NCBI GenBank assembly: GCA_902462155.1
Contig: CABQAQ010000003.1
Span: 1 to 64,000, forward strand
Source: an uncultured bacterium
GTDB taxonomy: Bacteria > Cyanobacteriota > Vampirovibrionia > Gastranaerophilales > Gastranaerophilaceae
DNA length: 64,000 bases
Reading direction: 5' to 3'
In this document: piece by piece, positions 17,281 to 26,013 of the stretch
Layout of the letters: each line of letters begins with the position of its first letter
Numbering within the stretch: the first letter of the stretch is position 1
Made by a program: the position numbers and the translations under genes
Notes under the pieces: generated by a model
The model's input: the letters and a program-made list of their open reading frames with translations, nothing else
The model's database searches: none
What the model was told of the DNA's origin: nothing

Positions 17281-18489
17281 TTACTCAAGATTGAAAGGTT
17301 TAATAGCTCGATTTAGGATACCTAAACATTTTGCAATAACAAAACCATAATTTGTTATTGGAATATTAAGTTCTTGAGCCATGCTTATTCTTGTTAATAT
17401 TTCTCTACGATTTGTCATACAGCCACCGCATTGAATTATTAATTTATAATCTTTTATATTTTTTTCGAATCCTTTTGATACGTGGTAGTCATAGATTAAA
17501 TTATCACATTTTGTATAATTTTTTATCCATTTTGGAATTTTGACTCGTGCTATATCATCTTCTATAGGGTGATGTGTACAGCTTTCATATATTAGAATTT
17601 TATCTCCATTTTTTATTTCATCTAACATACTTGCTCCTTTAAGGAATATATTTAAATCACCTTTTAGTCTTGCAAATAATATGGAGAAGGATGTTAGATT
17701 TATATTTTCAGGCACTAAAGCAGACACTTCTTTAAATGCTTGAGAATCTGTTATTACTATTTTGGGATCTGTTTTTAGGTTCTCTAATGCTAGTGTAAGT
17801 TCTGATTCTTTGACGACAAGGGCTTGAGCGTTTGTATCTAAAATTTCTCTTATAGTCTGAACTTGCGGTAGGATTATTCGACCTTTTGGAGCCTCTTTAT
17901 CTATTGGAATTACTAGAATTGCAAGATCTTTTTCTTTTATTATATCGCTTAAGATCTTTTTTGCTTGAATAAATTCTTCTGGTAAAATTTCTATTAATTT
18001 ATTTTTAAATTTTAAAGTAATATCATTGTCATATTCAGCACTTACTTTTAAAATATTTTCAGAATATTTTTTAATAATTTCCAGTTTTTCATTACTTATT
18101 TCTTTAATATCTTTTTTATTTATTATAACTATAATAGGAATATTAGATTTATTAAGTTTTTGGCAAATATCAATTTCATAATTATCAATACCATTATAAT
18201 CACATACAATAACAGCTATATCTGTACGACCTAATACTTCATAAGTTTTTTCAACTCTTAATTTACCTAAAGACCCTATATCATCTACTCCGGCTGTATC
18301 TATAAATACAACAGATCCTATAGGTAACAGTTCCATAGGCTTTTCTATCGGGTCAGTTGTTGTCCCTGCTATATCTGAAACTATTGATATTTTTTGACCT
18401 GTAAGCTTATTTAAAAAAGAAGATTTACCTACATTCCTTTTACCAAATATACTTATATGTATTCGGTTACCACGACTTGTTTTTTCCAT
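17281..18489 (-). CDS. hydF: [FeFe]-hydrogenase maturation GTPase HydF
   Basis: Scaffold on which HydE and HydG build the di-iron subcluster before transfer to the [FeFe]-hydrogenase. The 402-residue product has an N-terminal Era-like GTPase domain with P-loop GKRNVGKSS (about 17-25), SDIAGTTTDP and DTAGVDD. Next come a dimerisation domain and a C-terminal cluster-binding domain. The iron-sulfur ligand pattern is complete: Cys304-x-His306 and Cys354-x-x-Cys357. It implies hydrogen metabolism by fermentation. HydE, HydG and the hydrogenase itself are not in the window. It is the last gene of a three-gene run. Confidence 0.96.
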   Translation of the reverse strand: MEKTSRGNRIHISIFGKRNVGKSSFLNKLTGQKISIVSDIAGTTTDPIEKPMELLPIGSVVFIDTAGVDDIGSLGKLRVEKTYEVLGRTDIAVIVCDYNGIDNYEIDICQKLNKSNIPIIVIINKKDIKEISNEKLEIIKKYSENILKVSAEYDNDITLKFKNKLIEILPEEFIQAKKILSDIIKEKDLAILVIPIDKEAPKGRIILPQVQTIREILDTNAQALVVKESELTLALENLKTDPKIVITDSQAFKEVSALVPENINLTSFSILFARLKGDLNIFLKGASMLDEIKNGDKILIYESCTHHPIEDDIARVKIPKWIKNYTKCDNLIYDYHVSKGFEKNIKDYKLIIQCGGCMTNRREILTRISMAQELNIPITNYGFVIAKCLGILNRAIKPFNLE

Positions 18490-18490
18490 T

Positions 18491-19540
18491 TTAACTTCTT
18501 TCTAATAGATTTTTTAAATTATCTAATTTAAAATTATGTCTTAATAAAAATATAATAAAAATCACAGTTAATATAAGCATAATTATACCTTGATAAACAA
18601 AAGCGATAGCAAGACTTGTTGTTTTAGAAATATTATATATACTCAAAGCCCAAATAACTGCTAACTGATAAGGTCCTATAAATATAGACGTTGATGGTAT
18701 TATTGTAGATAATGCTATAAAACTTATTATGAATAAACAAGCTGAAATACCTATATCTAAGTTAAATGATTTTAATAAAATATACACACAACATACTTCA
18801 CAATACCAGATACTAAAACTAAGTACTATTGTAATAATTAAATTTTTTATTGAGCTTATACAGCTTAATCCGTCAATAAAGTTTTTTGTAATTTCTTGAA
18901 TCTTTTCTAAGAATTTTATATAATTATTTCTTTTTATAAATCTAGATACAAAGTTAAATATTTTATCAATTATATTAAAGTTATGTATTAACAAAATAAA
19001 AAGTAATGCACCAAAGAATAAAATACCTGAAATATATATTAATTTTAATATATCAGAGTTGCTATAAAAGATTAAACTTGCAAAAGTTAATATTAAAACT
19101 ATGCTTACTCCATCTAAAATACGTTCTAGAACAATACTTGCTAAAGCTTTTGTTTTTCCAATATAAAACTTGTCATTTTGTTTATTATTACCATTATTAA
19201 TATTTAAATTTTCAGCTTCTTTATTAAGGTAATAAGCTCGCCACAGATCACCTACTCTAAGAGGTAAATAACTATTTAATGCGGAACCTACCGTAAATAT
19301 CTCACTTAAGCTTATTAACTTTAAATTTGTATTATTTCTAATTAAATATTTCCATCTTAATCCTCTTAAAATCAGGCTTAAAAAATAAATTATAATAATA
19401 AAAAATAAATCTTTAACATTAAAAGAAATTATGAGTCTAATTAATTGATAAAAATCTATTTTCCAAAAAATTATAACCAATAAAATAAAAGTTATGATTA
19501 AACTAAAGATAAGTCGTTTAAATTTTGATATTATATTCAT
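18491..19540 (-). CDS. Membrane protein, lysylphosphatidylglycerol synthase transmembrane family
   Basis: The 349-residue polytopic inner-membrane protein has about eight to nine helices. The start pattern (LILRGLRWKYL at about 58-68 and LPLRVGDLWRAYYL at about 93-106) is typical of the UPF0104/LPG_synthase_TM family, which includes the flippase-like part of MprF and AglD. It has no C-terminal aminoacyl-transferase domain. Its ATG overlaps the stop of the dehydrogenase gene upstream (ATGA), and it ends two bases before hydF, so the three are probably cotranscribed. A lipid- or glycolipid-related role is inferred only. Confidence 0.85.
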   Translation of the reverse strand: MNIISKFKRLIFSLIITFILLVIIFWKIDFYQLIRLIISFNVKDLFFIIIIYFLSLILRGLRWKYLIRNNTNLKLISLSEIFTVGSALNSYLPLRVGDLWRAYYLNKEAENLNINNGNNKQNDKFYIGKTKALASIVLERILDGVSIVLILTFASLIFYSNSDILKLIYISGILFFGALLFILLIHNFNIIDKIFNFVSRFIKRNNYIKFLEKIQEITKNFIDGLSCISSIKNLIITIVLSFSIWYCEVCCVYILLKSFNLDIGISACLFIISFIALSTIIPSTSIFIGPYQLAVIWALSIYNISKTTSLAIAFVYQGIIMLILTVIFIIFLLRHNFKLDNLKNLLERS

Positions 19541-20499
19541 AATTTAAGTAAAATTTTAATAGTATCTTTTTTACGGTTTAATTCAAATCCTTCAATAGCT
19601 TGTTTAAAAGGTAATATTTTAGAAATTAGAGGAGAAAAATTAATAATATTTTTTTCCATTAACCTTAAAGCAGGAGCAAATTGACCGCAACGTGAACCTA
19701 AAATTGTTATCTCATCAATAACCACTGGAGCTAAATTAAGATCCTTTTCAGAGGCTATAGTACTTTTTAATACTAAAACTCCTCTTGGTTTTACAAGAGC
19801 TATAGATGTTTCAAATCCGGATACTGATCCTGTTGCTTCAATAACTACATCGTATTTTTTTTCAATTTTTATATCAGATAGTAATTCTGTATTAATACCT
19901 TGATTTTTGGCTATATCTAGTTTATTTTGATGTTTTCCTATTAAATTAATATCAATATTAGAAGCATTTAAAGCAAGTGCTATTAATAAACCCAACTTAC
20001 CATCACCAAGAACAGCTACTTTTTCATAAGGTTTAATATGCAACTGTTCAAGAATTTCTAAAGCAGCAGCTAAAGGTTCTGTGAATACAGCGACTTCATC
20101 AGGTATACTATCAGGTACTACTAGTAAGTTAGAAACAGGTAATGTTAAATATTGAGCAAAACATCCCTCTTTATTAAGGATACCTAAAGTGCTTCTATTC
20201 GGACAATGACGACTAAGACCTTGATTACACCAATTGCAATTACCACATCCTAAATTAATTTCACCAACTACTCTTTTTCCTATAAGATTTTTATCTTTTG
20301 GATTTTCAACTTCTTCTACAATACCTACAAATTCGTGACCTAAGATGCCTTTATAACCCATATAGCCTTTTGTAATTTCAAGATCAGTATTACATATTCC
20401 AACCATACTGATTTTTATCAATGCCTCATTAGAGTCCATTTTTGGTGTGTTATAATCAGTTACATATTTTAAAATTTCGTCAAATATTAAAGCATCCAT
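19537..20499 (-). CDS. Zinc-dependent medium-chain alcohol/polyol dehydrogenase
   Basis: The 320-residue MDR-family oxidoreductase has a catalytic-zinc Cys in GICNTDLE (about 35) and GHEFVGIVEE (His-Glu, about 53-54). The structural-zinc cluster CGNCNWCNQGLSRHC lies at about residues 85-99. The Rossmann NAD(P) site has VLGDGKLGLL at about 161-170. The usual family length is 340-350, so this is compact. Substrate cannot be assigned. The ATGA overlap with the downstream membrane-protein gene indicates translational coupling. Confidence 0.87.
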   Translation of the reverse strand: MDALIFDEILKYVTDYNTPKMDSNEALIKISMVGICNTDLEITKGYMGYKGILGHEFVGIVEEVENPKDKNLIGKRVVGEINLGCGNCNWCNQGLSRHCPNRSTLGILNKEGCFAQYLTLPVSNLLVVPDSIPDEVAVFTEPLAAALEILEQLHIKPYEKVAVLGDGKLGLLIALALNASNIDINLIGKHQNKLDIAKNQGINTELLSDIKIEKKYDVVIEATGSVSGFETSIALVKPRGVLVLKSTIASEKDLNLAPVVIDEITILGSRCGQFAPALRLMEKNIINFSPLISKILPFKQAIEGFELNRKKDTIKILLKL

Positions 20500-20704
20500 A
20501 TTATACTAATTCCAATTCTTAATCATCTACTTCTTTATTATAAGTTATTTTATCATAAAAAAAGTCTATAATAATAAAAAAAATGCAAAAATTAAGATTC
20601 AAAAAATAGTAATATATAATATTATTAGATGAAAAAACTGGTAAAATGAAAAGAAAAATTGTAAAATAATAAGAAAAAAAAGAAAAAAGATAGAAGATAA
20701 AAAT

Positions 20705-22924
20705 ATGCGGTTAATAAATACATTTGACGAATTAAAAGAGATTCTAAGCTTACAAAATCGAACAGAGGAAGATTTAAATGATATAGAAAAAGCTTATCTT
20801 TTTGCTGAGCGAGTACATAAAGGTCAATATAGAGTAAGTGAAGAACCCTATATAGTACACCCTTTAGAAGTAGCAAAAATTTTAGCAGATCTGCAAGTGG
20901 ATAAACAAACAATAATGGCCGCATTACTACACGATGTATTAGAAGATACAGATACAACAGCTGACGAATTAAGAAAAGAATTTGGAGATGAAGTTGTAAA
21001 TCTGGTATTGGGTGTAACAAAAATAGGTAAATATCAGTTCAAATCAAAAGAAGAAAGACAAGCTGAAAATTTCCGAAGAATGATAATAGCAATGGCAAAT
21101 GATGTAAGAGTCGTGTTTTTGAAGTTGGCAGACAGATTACATAATATGCGGACATTAAATTATATGGCTCAGGCAAAGCAGCATAAAATAGCTCAAGAAA
21201 CGTTAGATATATTTGCTCCATTAGCTAATAGACTTGGTATAGGTAAAATCAAAACAGAACTTGAAGATTTATCTTTAAGATATCTTCATCCTGAAAAATA
21301 TTTTGAAATAGCTCAATTAGTATCCCAGAAAAAAGCAGAAAGAGAACTGACGGTTAAATTACTTATTGAAAATATATCTAAAAATCTTAAAAATAATGGT
21401 ATAGAGGCAATAATACAAGGCCGAGCTAAGCATTATTATAGTATATATAATAAAATGAAGCGTCTTAATTTAGCTTTTCATGATATGTATGATATAACAG
21501 CAGTAAGAGTAATAGTAAAAACAGTAAAAGAATGCTACGAGGTATTAGGAATTATTCATTCCCAATTTAAACCAATAGCAGGACGTTTTAAAGATTATAT
21601 AGCAATGCCAAAAGCAAATATGTATAGATCATTACATACCTCTGTTTTAGGCCCAAGATCAAAACCTTTGGAAGTTCAGATAAGAACAGAAGAAATGCAC
21701 GAAGTTGCTGAATATGGTGTGGCTGCTCACTGGAAATATAAAGAGGTAGGATCAAAGGTTGTAAACAATAAAGATGACTTAAAATTTTCTTGGATGAGAA
21801 AGTTTGTAGAAATGGAAAAGGAGGCGCAAAATACAAACGAGTTTGTTGAAGAAGTAAAGACATATTTTTTTGAGGATCAAGTATTTGTATTTACTCCAAA
21901 GGGCGATGTGTTTGATTTGCCAAGCGGTGCTACTCCTATTGATTTTGCATATAGAATTCATTCAGATGTCGGAAGCAAAACTGTTGGAGCTTTAATAAAT
22001 GGAAGAATAGCCCAATTGGATACTCAACTAAATAATGGCGATATAGTTGAGATTTTAACCTCAAAAAATGCAACCCCAAGACTTGATTGGTTACATTTTG
22101 TTAAATCTAAACAGACCCAATCCAGAATTAAGCAATGGTTTAAGAAAAATAATAGAGAAACTCATGTCAATATAGGTCGATCAATGTTAGAGTCAGAACT
22201 TAACAAATCTGTATTTGACGAGAAGATAAAAAATGGCGATTTGAAAAATGTAGCTATAGAAATGAATTATAAAACAGTAGATGATCTGTTAGCGGCCTTA
22301 GGTTATGGTGAAACAACCGTATTAAAAGTAGTAAACAAATTAAGGAAGCCTGTGCAACAAGAGCAACTAAGTTTTATATCTAATTCTAAAAAACGTGGAA
22401 AAAATACAAGTGATATAGTTGGCTTAGAAGGATTATTATATAATTTTGCGAAATGTTGTTCTCCTGTTCCGGGTGAACCTATTGTAGGTGTAGTTACTCG
22501 CAGTAAGGGTGTATCTGTTCATAGAATTGACTGTAACTCTTTAGATACAGTACCGCCTGAAAGATTAATGAATATATCTTGGTCAGAAGATTTAAAGGCA
22601 TTATCTAAAACTTATACTGCATCAATAAAAATAGATGTACAAGATAAAATAGGGATGTTAAAAGAGATTTTAACAAATCTTACTGAATGTAATACAAATG
22701 TTACCTATGCAAATATTAAAGCTCATACAGAGAATAAAATAGGGACAATTTATCTGGGTGTAGAAGTAGATAATATTGATAGGCTAAGAAAAGTAATTAG
22801 TTCTTTACAGAGCATTCCTGAGGTATATTCTGTTAAAAGGGTATCTGCTAACAATGGGCATAAGATTAATGATTTAAATAATCATCACAATAAGAAAAGA
22901 AAAAAAGAGAATAATAAAAAATAG
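20705..22924 (+). CDS. rel: Bifunctional (p)ppGpp synthetase/hydrolase, RelA/SpoT family
   Basis: Makes and degrades the stringent-response alarmone. The 739-residue product is full length. The HD hydrolase domain has HDVLEDT near residues 77-83, so the hydrolase looks intact. The synthetase domain starts with HYYSIYNKMKR near 242 and includes YRSLHTSVLGP. The TGS domain is near 393-455, a helical/zinc-finger-like region has CCSPVPGEPIVG near 585, and the ACT domain is at about 640-720. The C-terminus is Lys/Asn/His-rich and probably disordered. It is the only Rel seen here and fits a single dual-function enzyme. Confidence 0.95.
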   Translation: MRLINTFDELKEILSLQNRTEEDLNDIEKAYLFAERVHKGQYRVSEEPYIVHPLEVAKILADLQVDKQTIMAALLHDVLEDTDTTADELRKEFGDEVVNLVLGVTKIGKYQFKSKEERQAENFRRMIIAMANDVRVVFLKLADRLHNMRTLNYMAQAKQHKIAQETLDIFAPLANRLGIGKIKTELEDLSLRYLHPEKYFEIAQLVSQKKAERELTVKLLIENISKNLKNNGIEAIIQGRAKHYYSIYNKMKRLNLAFHDMYDITAVRVIVKTVKECYEVLGIIHSQFKPIAGRFKDYIAMPKANMYRSLHTSVLGPRSKPLEVQIRTEEMHEVAEYGVAAHWKYKEVGSKVVNNKDDLKFSWMRKFVEMEKEAQNTNEFVEEVKTYFFEDQVFVFTPKGDVFDLPSGATPIDFAYRIHSDVGSKTVGALINGRIAQLDTQLNNGDIVEILTSKNATPRLDWLHFVKSKQTQSRIKQWFKKNNRETHVNIGRSMLESELNKSVFDEKIKNGDLKNVAIEMNYKTVDDLLAALGYGETTVLKVVNKLRKPVQQEQLSFISNSKKRGKNTSDIVGLEGLLYNFAKCCSPVPGEPIVGVVTRSKGVSVHRIDCNSLDTVPPERLMNISWSEDLKALSKTYTASIKIDVQDKIGMLKEILTNLTECNTNVTYANIKAHTENKIGTIYLGVEVDNIDRLRKVISSLQSIPEVYSVKRVSANNGHKINDLNNHHNKKRKKENNKK

Positions 22925-23055
22925 TTTTATTGATTGTAATGTATTGTAAATTTGAATTTTATAATATGAAGTATTGTAAAGTTCTTTATTAATAATGCAT
23001 TGAGTTATATATGTAAAGAAGTGTAAAAATAAATAAGATATTTTCAAGAAAATAC

Positions 23056-23082
23056 TAAAGATTTTTAATAAATGACCGATAA
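23056..23082 (+). promoter_or_regulatory. Sigma-28 (FliA) promoter upstream of MGLAASQ gene
   Basis: TAAAGATT (23056-23063), 11-bp spacer, ACCGATAA (23075-23082), followed 50 bases later by the start codon at 23133. Each box differs from the enteric consensus TAAAGTTT / GCCGATAA at one position and the spacer is canonical. This is the strongest of the four such sites in the window. Confidence 0.78.
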
Positions 23083-23132
23083 CTATAATGTATCAAGTAT
23101 TTAAAGAAAAATTAAATAAAGGAGTGTGTATC

Positions 23133-23852
23133 ATGGGACTAGCAGCATCACAAGTACGTTTTTTGCAGATGACTGCGCAAAAAACTAATTTAGAGTATAA
23201 AGGTCAACAAATTAACCAAAGTAGAACAATTCTTGCAAATAGAACTTCTAATCTGTTTAAAGAAGCTCAGAAAATGGATATCCCAACTCCACCTTCAAAA
23301 CAAGATTTTACAAGCACAGGATATCAAACAACTTTAAGTGACGGACAAACTTTAGTAATTCAAAGTTACTCAAGCGATGATTTGAACGGTTGGGAAAATC
23401 TATGGCAGAATGTATCCAGCTGGTTTTCAAGTGGTGATACAAAAGCAAATAAGCATATTAATATAAATAAAATGACTTTAAATGGTGAAGATAGTGATAT
23501 ATGGTCAGGTAAAGATCTTAATGCTGTTGTAAGTGTAAATGGTCAAATAAAAGCTATTGAAGTCAAAGATTCTACAGGTAATAAACAATATTATAGCTTA
23601 GAGCCTATAGAAATTGTAGATGAAGCTGCTTATCAAAGAGCAATGGAAAAATATGAATATGACAAAATCGAGTATGATAAAATCCAAAATCAAATCAATA
23701 AAGAAACAGAAATTCTACAATCTCAAGATAAAAATTTAGAAATAGAATTAAAGCAGATTGATACTGAACATAATGCTTTACAAACAGAAATTGATGCTGT
23801 TAAACAAGTAGTTCAAAAAAATATTGAATCATCTTTTAAGACTTTTTCATAA
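23133..23852 (+). CDS. MG(L/M)AASQ-family protein, FliA-controlled, function unknown
   Basis: The product has 239 residues from ATG 23133, placed by AAAGGAGTG just upstream; longer open frame to 23088 is leader. The first 40 residues (MGLAASQVRFLQMTAQKTN, then EYKGQQINQSRTILAN) match the start of the gene at 54274-55293 almost residue for residue. The middle is divergent and Ser/Asp-rich. The last 70 residues are a predicted coiled coil, also shared in pattern. It has no signal peptide or membrane helix. The sigma-28 promoter and the nearby fliD genes suggest a flagellum-associated or flagellum-exported role. This is inference; I know of no characterised function. Confidence 0.85.
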   Translation: MGLAASQVRFLQMTAQKTNLEYKGQQINQSRTILANRTSNLFKEAQKMDIPTPPSKQDFTSTGYQTTLSDGQTLVIQSYSSDDLNGWENLWQNVSSWFSSGDTKANKHININKMTLNGEDSDIWSGKDLNAVVSVNGQIKAIEVKDSTGNKQYYSLEPIEIVDEAAYQRAMEKYEYDKIEYDKIQNQINKETEILQSQDKNLEIELKQIDTEHNALQTEIDAVKQVVQKNIESSFKTFS

Positions 23853-23886
23853 CTTTTTCATAACCTAAATTCTTACTATTTTTAAA

Positions 23887-23913
23887 GGAAGTTATTATAA
23901 CTTCCTTTTTTTT
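23887..23913 (+). terminator. Intrinsic terminator
   Basis: An 8-bp perfect stem GGAAGTTA/TAACTTCC with a 3-base loop (23887-23905) is followed by a run of nine T. It ends the MGLAASQ transcript 35 bases after its stop codon. Confidence 0.9.
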
Positions 23914-23917
23914 AATA

Positions 23918-23945
23918 TTGTAAAATATATAAATGGTGTTATAAT
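23918..23945 (+). promoter_or_regulatory. Sigma-70-type promoter
   Basis: TTGTAA (23918-23923), 16-bp spacer, TATAAT (23940-23945), immediately downstream of the terminator. It supports an independent short transcript carrying the 64-residue open frame at 23981. Confidence 0.6.
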
Positions 23946-23980
23946 TTATAGGAAATGATAAGAGAGGATGTTCTGCTACT

Positions 23981-24175
23981 ATGGTTAGATTATTTTTACA
24001 TAATCTTTTAAAAAGATTAGAAAAATACGAATATTGTTCATTAGAAAACAGTTTTATAAGAAGTAATTTTCATTTAGATGAAAATAAACAAGAATCATTT
24101 CAACAAAAAACTATAGCGGATATTTATAATTATAATAACAACTTAGATCCTGAACTTATATCTATAATAAAATAG
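23981..24175 (+). CDS. Small unrecognised protein (64 residues)
   Basis: A short open frame with its own terminator-isolated promoter 36 bases upstream and a purine-rich GAGAGGA element, though the spacing to ATG 23981 (about 13 bases) is long. The product is polar, Asn-rich, with basic N-terminal HNLLKRLEKYEY and no signal peptide. It has no recognised family. It ends 18 bases before the convergent fliD gene. Alternatively the transcript could be a small RNA. Confidence 0.5.
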   Translation: MVRLFLHNLLKRLEKYEYCSLENSFIRSNFHLDENKQESFQQKTIADIYNYNNNLDPELISIIK

Positions 24176-24193
24176 GGGATATATTTTTATAGT

Positions 24194-25897
24194 TTAAGAG
24201 TTAGAGCCTAAAACAGATGTCATATTACTATATTGTTGCTGTAATTTAGATATAGTACTATCCATATTTTGGAACTGTTTAGTTAAAGAACTTTCATAGT
24301 TCGATAAGCTTTCTTGTTTTCGGGTAATATCGTTTTCTAGTCTTGTTATTTGTTTAGATATAGAATTCGATTTAGTTACAAAATACCCTTCTGTAGGGTC
24401 AGTAAGTTTTTTAGTTTGAGCTTCAAGAGTTTTTGTCAGATTAACGAGAAGTTCTTGAACACTATTAGGGTCTTTTTCTAAAGCATTTTTGAAAGCTGAT
24501 TCATCAAGAACCAATTTATTTGTGTCTGAAGCTACAGAAGTTCCTACTTTTCCTGTTGTAATTCCTATACTACTTAATGTTTTATAAATACCATCGTTTG
24601 TTACTTTAGAAGTTGCAATAGTTCTCATATTATTTCTAGCGGAAGTAAGAGCACTTTCAAATGCCAGAGTTTGTCCTGAGGTAGCATATTGATCAATTTT
24701 TGAAATTGAGTCATTAAATGCACTTATAAAATCTTTAACAGATGACACAACAGAATTTGTATCATTTGTAACTTTAATAATAATAGGTGAATCTTTTTCT
24801 GTGACGGTATTCAAATTTAAAGTAAGTCCAACAATACCTGTGTCTTCAGAAGTTATATTATTAGAATTAGAAGTTAATTGTTCACCATTAATAGAAAAGA
24901 TAGCATCTTTACCGGAAGTCAGAGCATTTGGATCATTTAATCCGGCTTTTTCGATAAAGTTAGAAGAAACTTCTTCTATTTTGATTTCATTACTTCCTGT
25001 TTCTTTGGACATTAAAGAGAAGGTATTTGTTTTTGTATTATAAATAGCATTAACACCTGCTTTTGAATTTGTATTAATAGCACTCATTAAAGAATCCATA
25101 GTAGTACTTTCTGTAATAGAGAAAGTTTGTCCATTAATTTTAAAGTCCCCAATAGAGAATCCTTGATCAACAAGTTTTACTTTATTTTTTGGAGTTGGAT
25201 CTGTAAAGACGGTTTCACTGGATGTTATACGAGAGTAATCAGAATTATTTTCAAGATTCATAATTTCGGCAAAATTACTTGTACTACCTTTTCCAAGTTT
25301 AACTCCTGTGCCATTTTTATCTACTATAGAGAGTTTACCATTTTCATCAAGACTAGCTTCTATTTTTTCACTAGCAGCATTAATTTTTTCTATCACTTTG
25401 CTAATTTTATCAGACGAGGATATATTTATAGTTAAGTTTTCTCCAGAGCCTAGAGAAAGAACAAATGAGCCTTCCTTAAAATCATCTAAAGAGCTTAAAG
25501 ATGTATTTGTTGTAATAGGATTTTCTTTTTCTTGTAAACCAACAGCTCCTCTTAAAGTTGTACTTGTAGCTAATTGCAAAATTTCGACAGTGAAGTTCAT
25601 TTTTGGAACAGTATTTGTAGCTGTAGCGGTCAGATATTTTTCATCAGATACATTAACTTGATTATTTTGGAAGAAATTTGCAGAGGTACTATTTTTTGAA
25701 TCTAAAATTTTCTGCATTTGAGTAGATAGAGTAGAAAAAGACGATTTAATAGTATCTATATTTTTATTTGTTGTTTCCAGAGTTGTTTTTTTATCTGTTA
25801 ATGGTGTTACAACAGACTGTTTTTTTACTGCAACAAGTTGTTCTACCCAAGAGGCATAATCCATACCTGAGCCAAGGCCTGAAAAATTTATACTCAT
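24194..25897 (-). CDS. fliD: Flagellar hook-associated protein 2 (filament cap)
   Basis: FliD caps the growing filament and folds flagellin at the tip; it is exported by the flagellar type III apparatus. The 567-residue product has an N-terminal signature INFSGLGSGMDYASWVEQL (about 3-21) that is diagnostic of FliD. A coiled-coil N-terminal segment, central Ser/Thr/Asn-rich D2/D3-like domains (about 100-370), and a C-terminal FliD_C region ending in a long coiled coil (about 500-560) follow. No signal peptide, as expected. It lies 116 bases downstream of the giant FliD-like gene on the same strand. Confidence 0.93.
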   Translation of the reverse strand: MSINFSGLGSGMDYASWVEQLVAVKKQSVVTPLTDKKTTLETTNKNIDTIKSSFSTLSTQMQKILDSKNSTSANFFQNNQVNVSDEKYLTATATNTVPKMNFTVEILQLATSTTLRGAVGLQEKENPITTNTSLSSLDDFKEGSFVLSLGSGENLTINISSSDKISKVIEKINAASEKIEASLDENGKLSIVDKNGTGVKLGKGSTSNFAEIMNLENNSDYSRITSSETVFTDPTPKNKVKLVDQGFSIGDFKINGQTFSITESTTMDSLMSAINTNSKAGVNAIYNTKTNTFSLMSKETGSNEIKIEEVSSNFIEKAGLNDPNALTSGKDAIFSINGEQLTSNSNNITSEDTGIVGLTLNLNTVTEKDSPIIIKVTNDTNSVVSSVKDFISAFNDSISKIDQYATSGQTLAFESALTSARNNMRTIATSKVTNDGIYKTLSSIGITTGKVGTSVASDTNKLVLDESAFKNALEKDPNSVQELLVNLTKTLEAQTKKLTDPTEGYFVTKSNSISKQITRLENDITRKQESLSNYESSLTKQFQNMDSTISKLQQQYSNMTSVLGSNS

Positions 25898-26013
25898 AAT
25901 TTCTTTACCTCAAACTTTTTTACACTAGAATATTTTACCATATTTTAGGCAATTTTATCCAGATGTATTAAAAAATATTTTAAATATCCAACATATGATG
26001 TAGATAAATTTAG

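Noticed and set aside
22925..23055. Repeated TATTGTAAA elements after rel as a regulatory array
   Set aside because: TTGTAA is also the common -35-like box elsewhere in the window, spacing is irregular and A/T richness makes chance likely.
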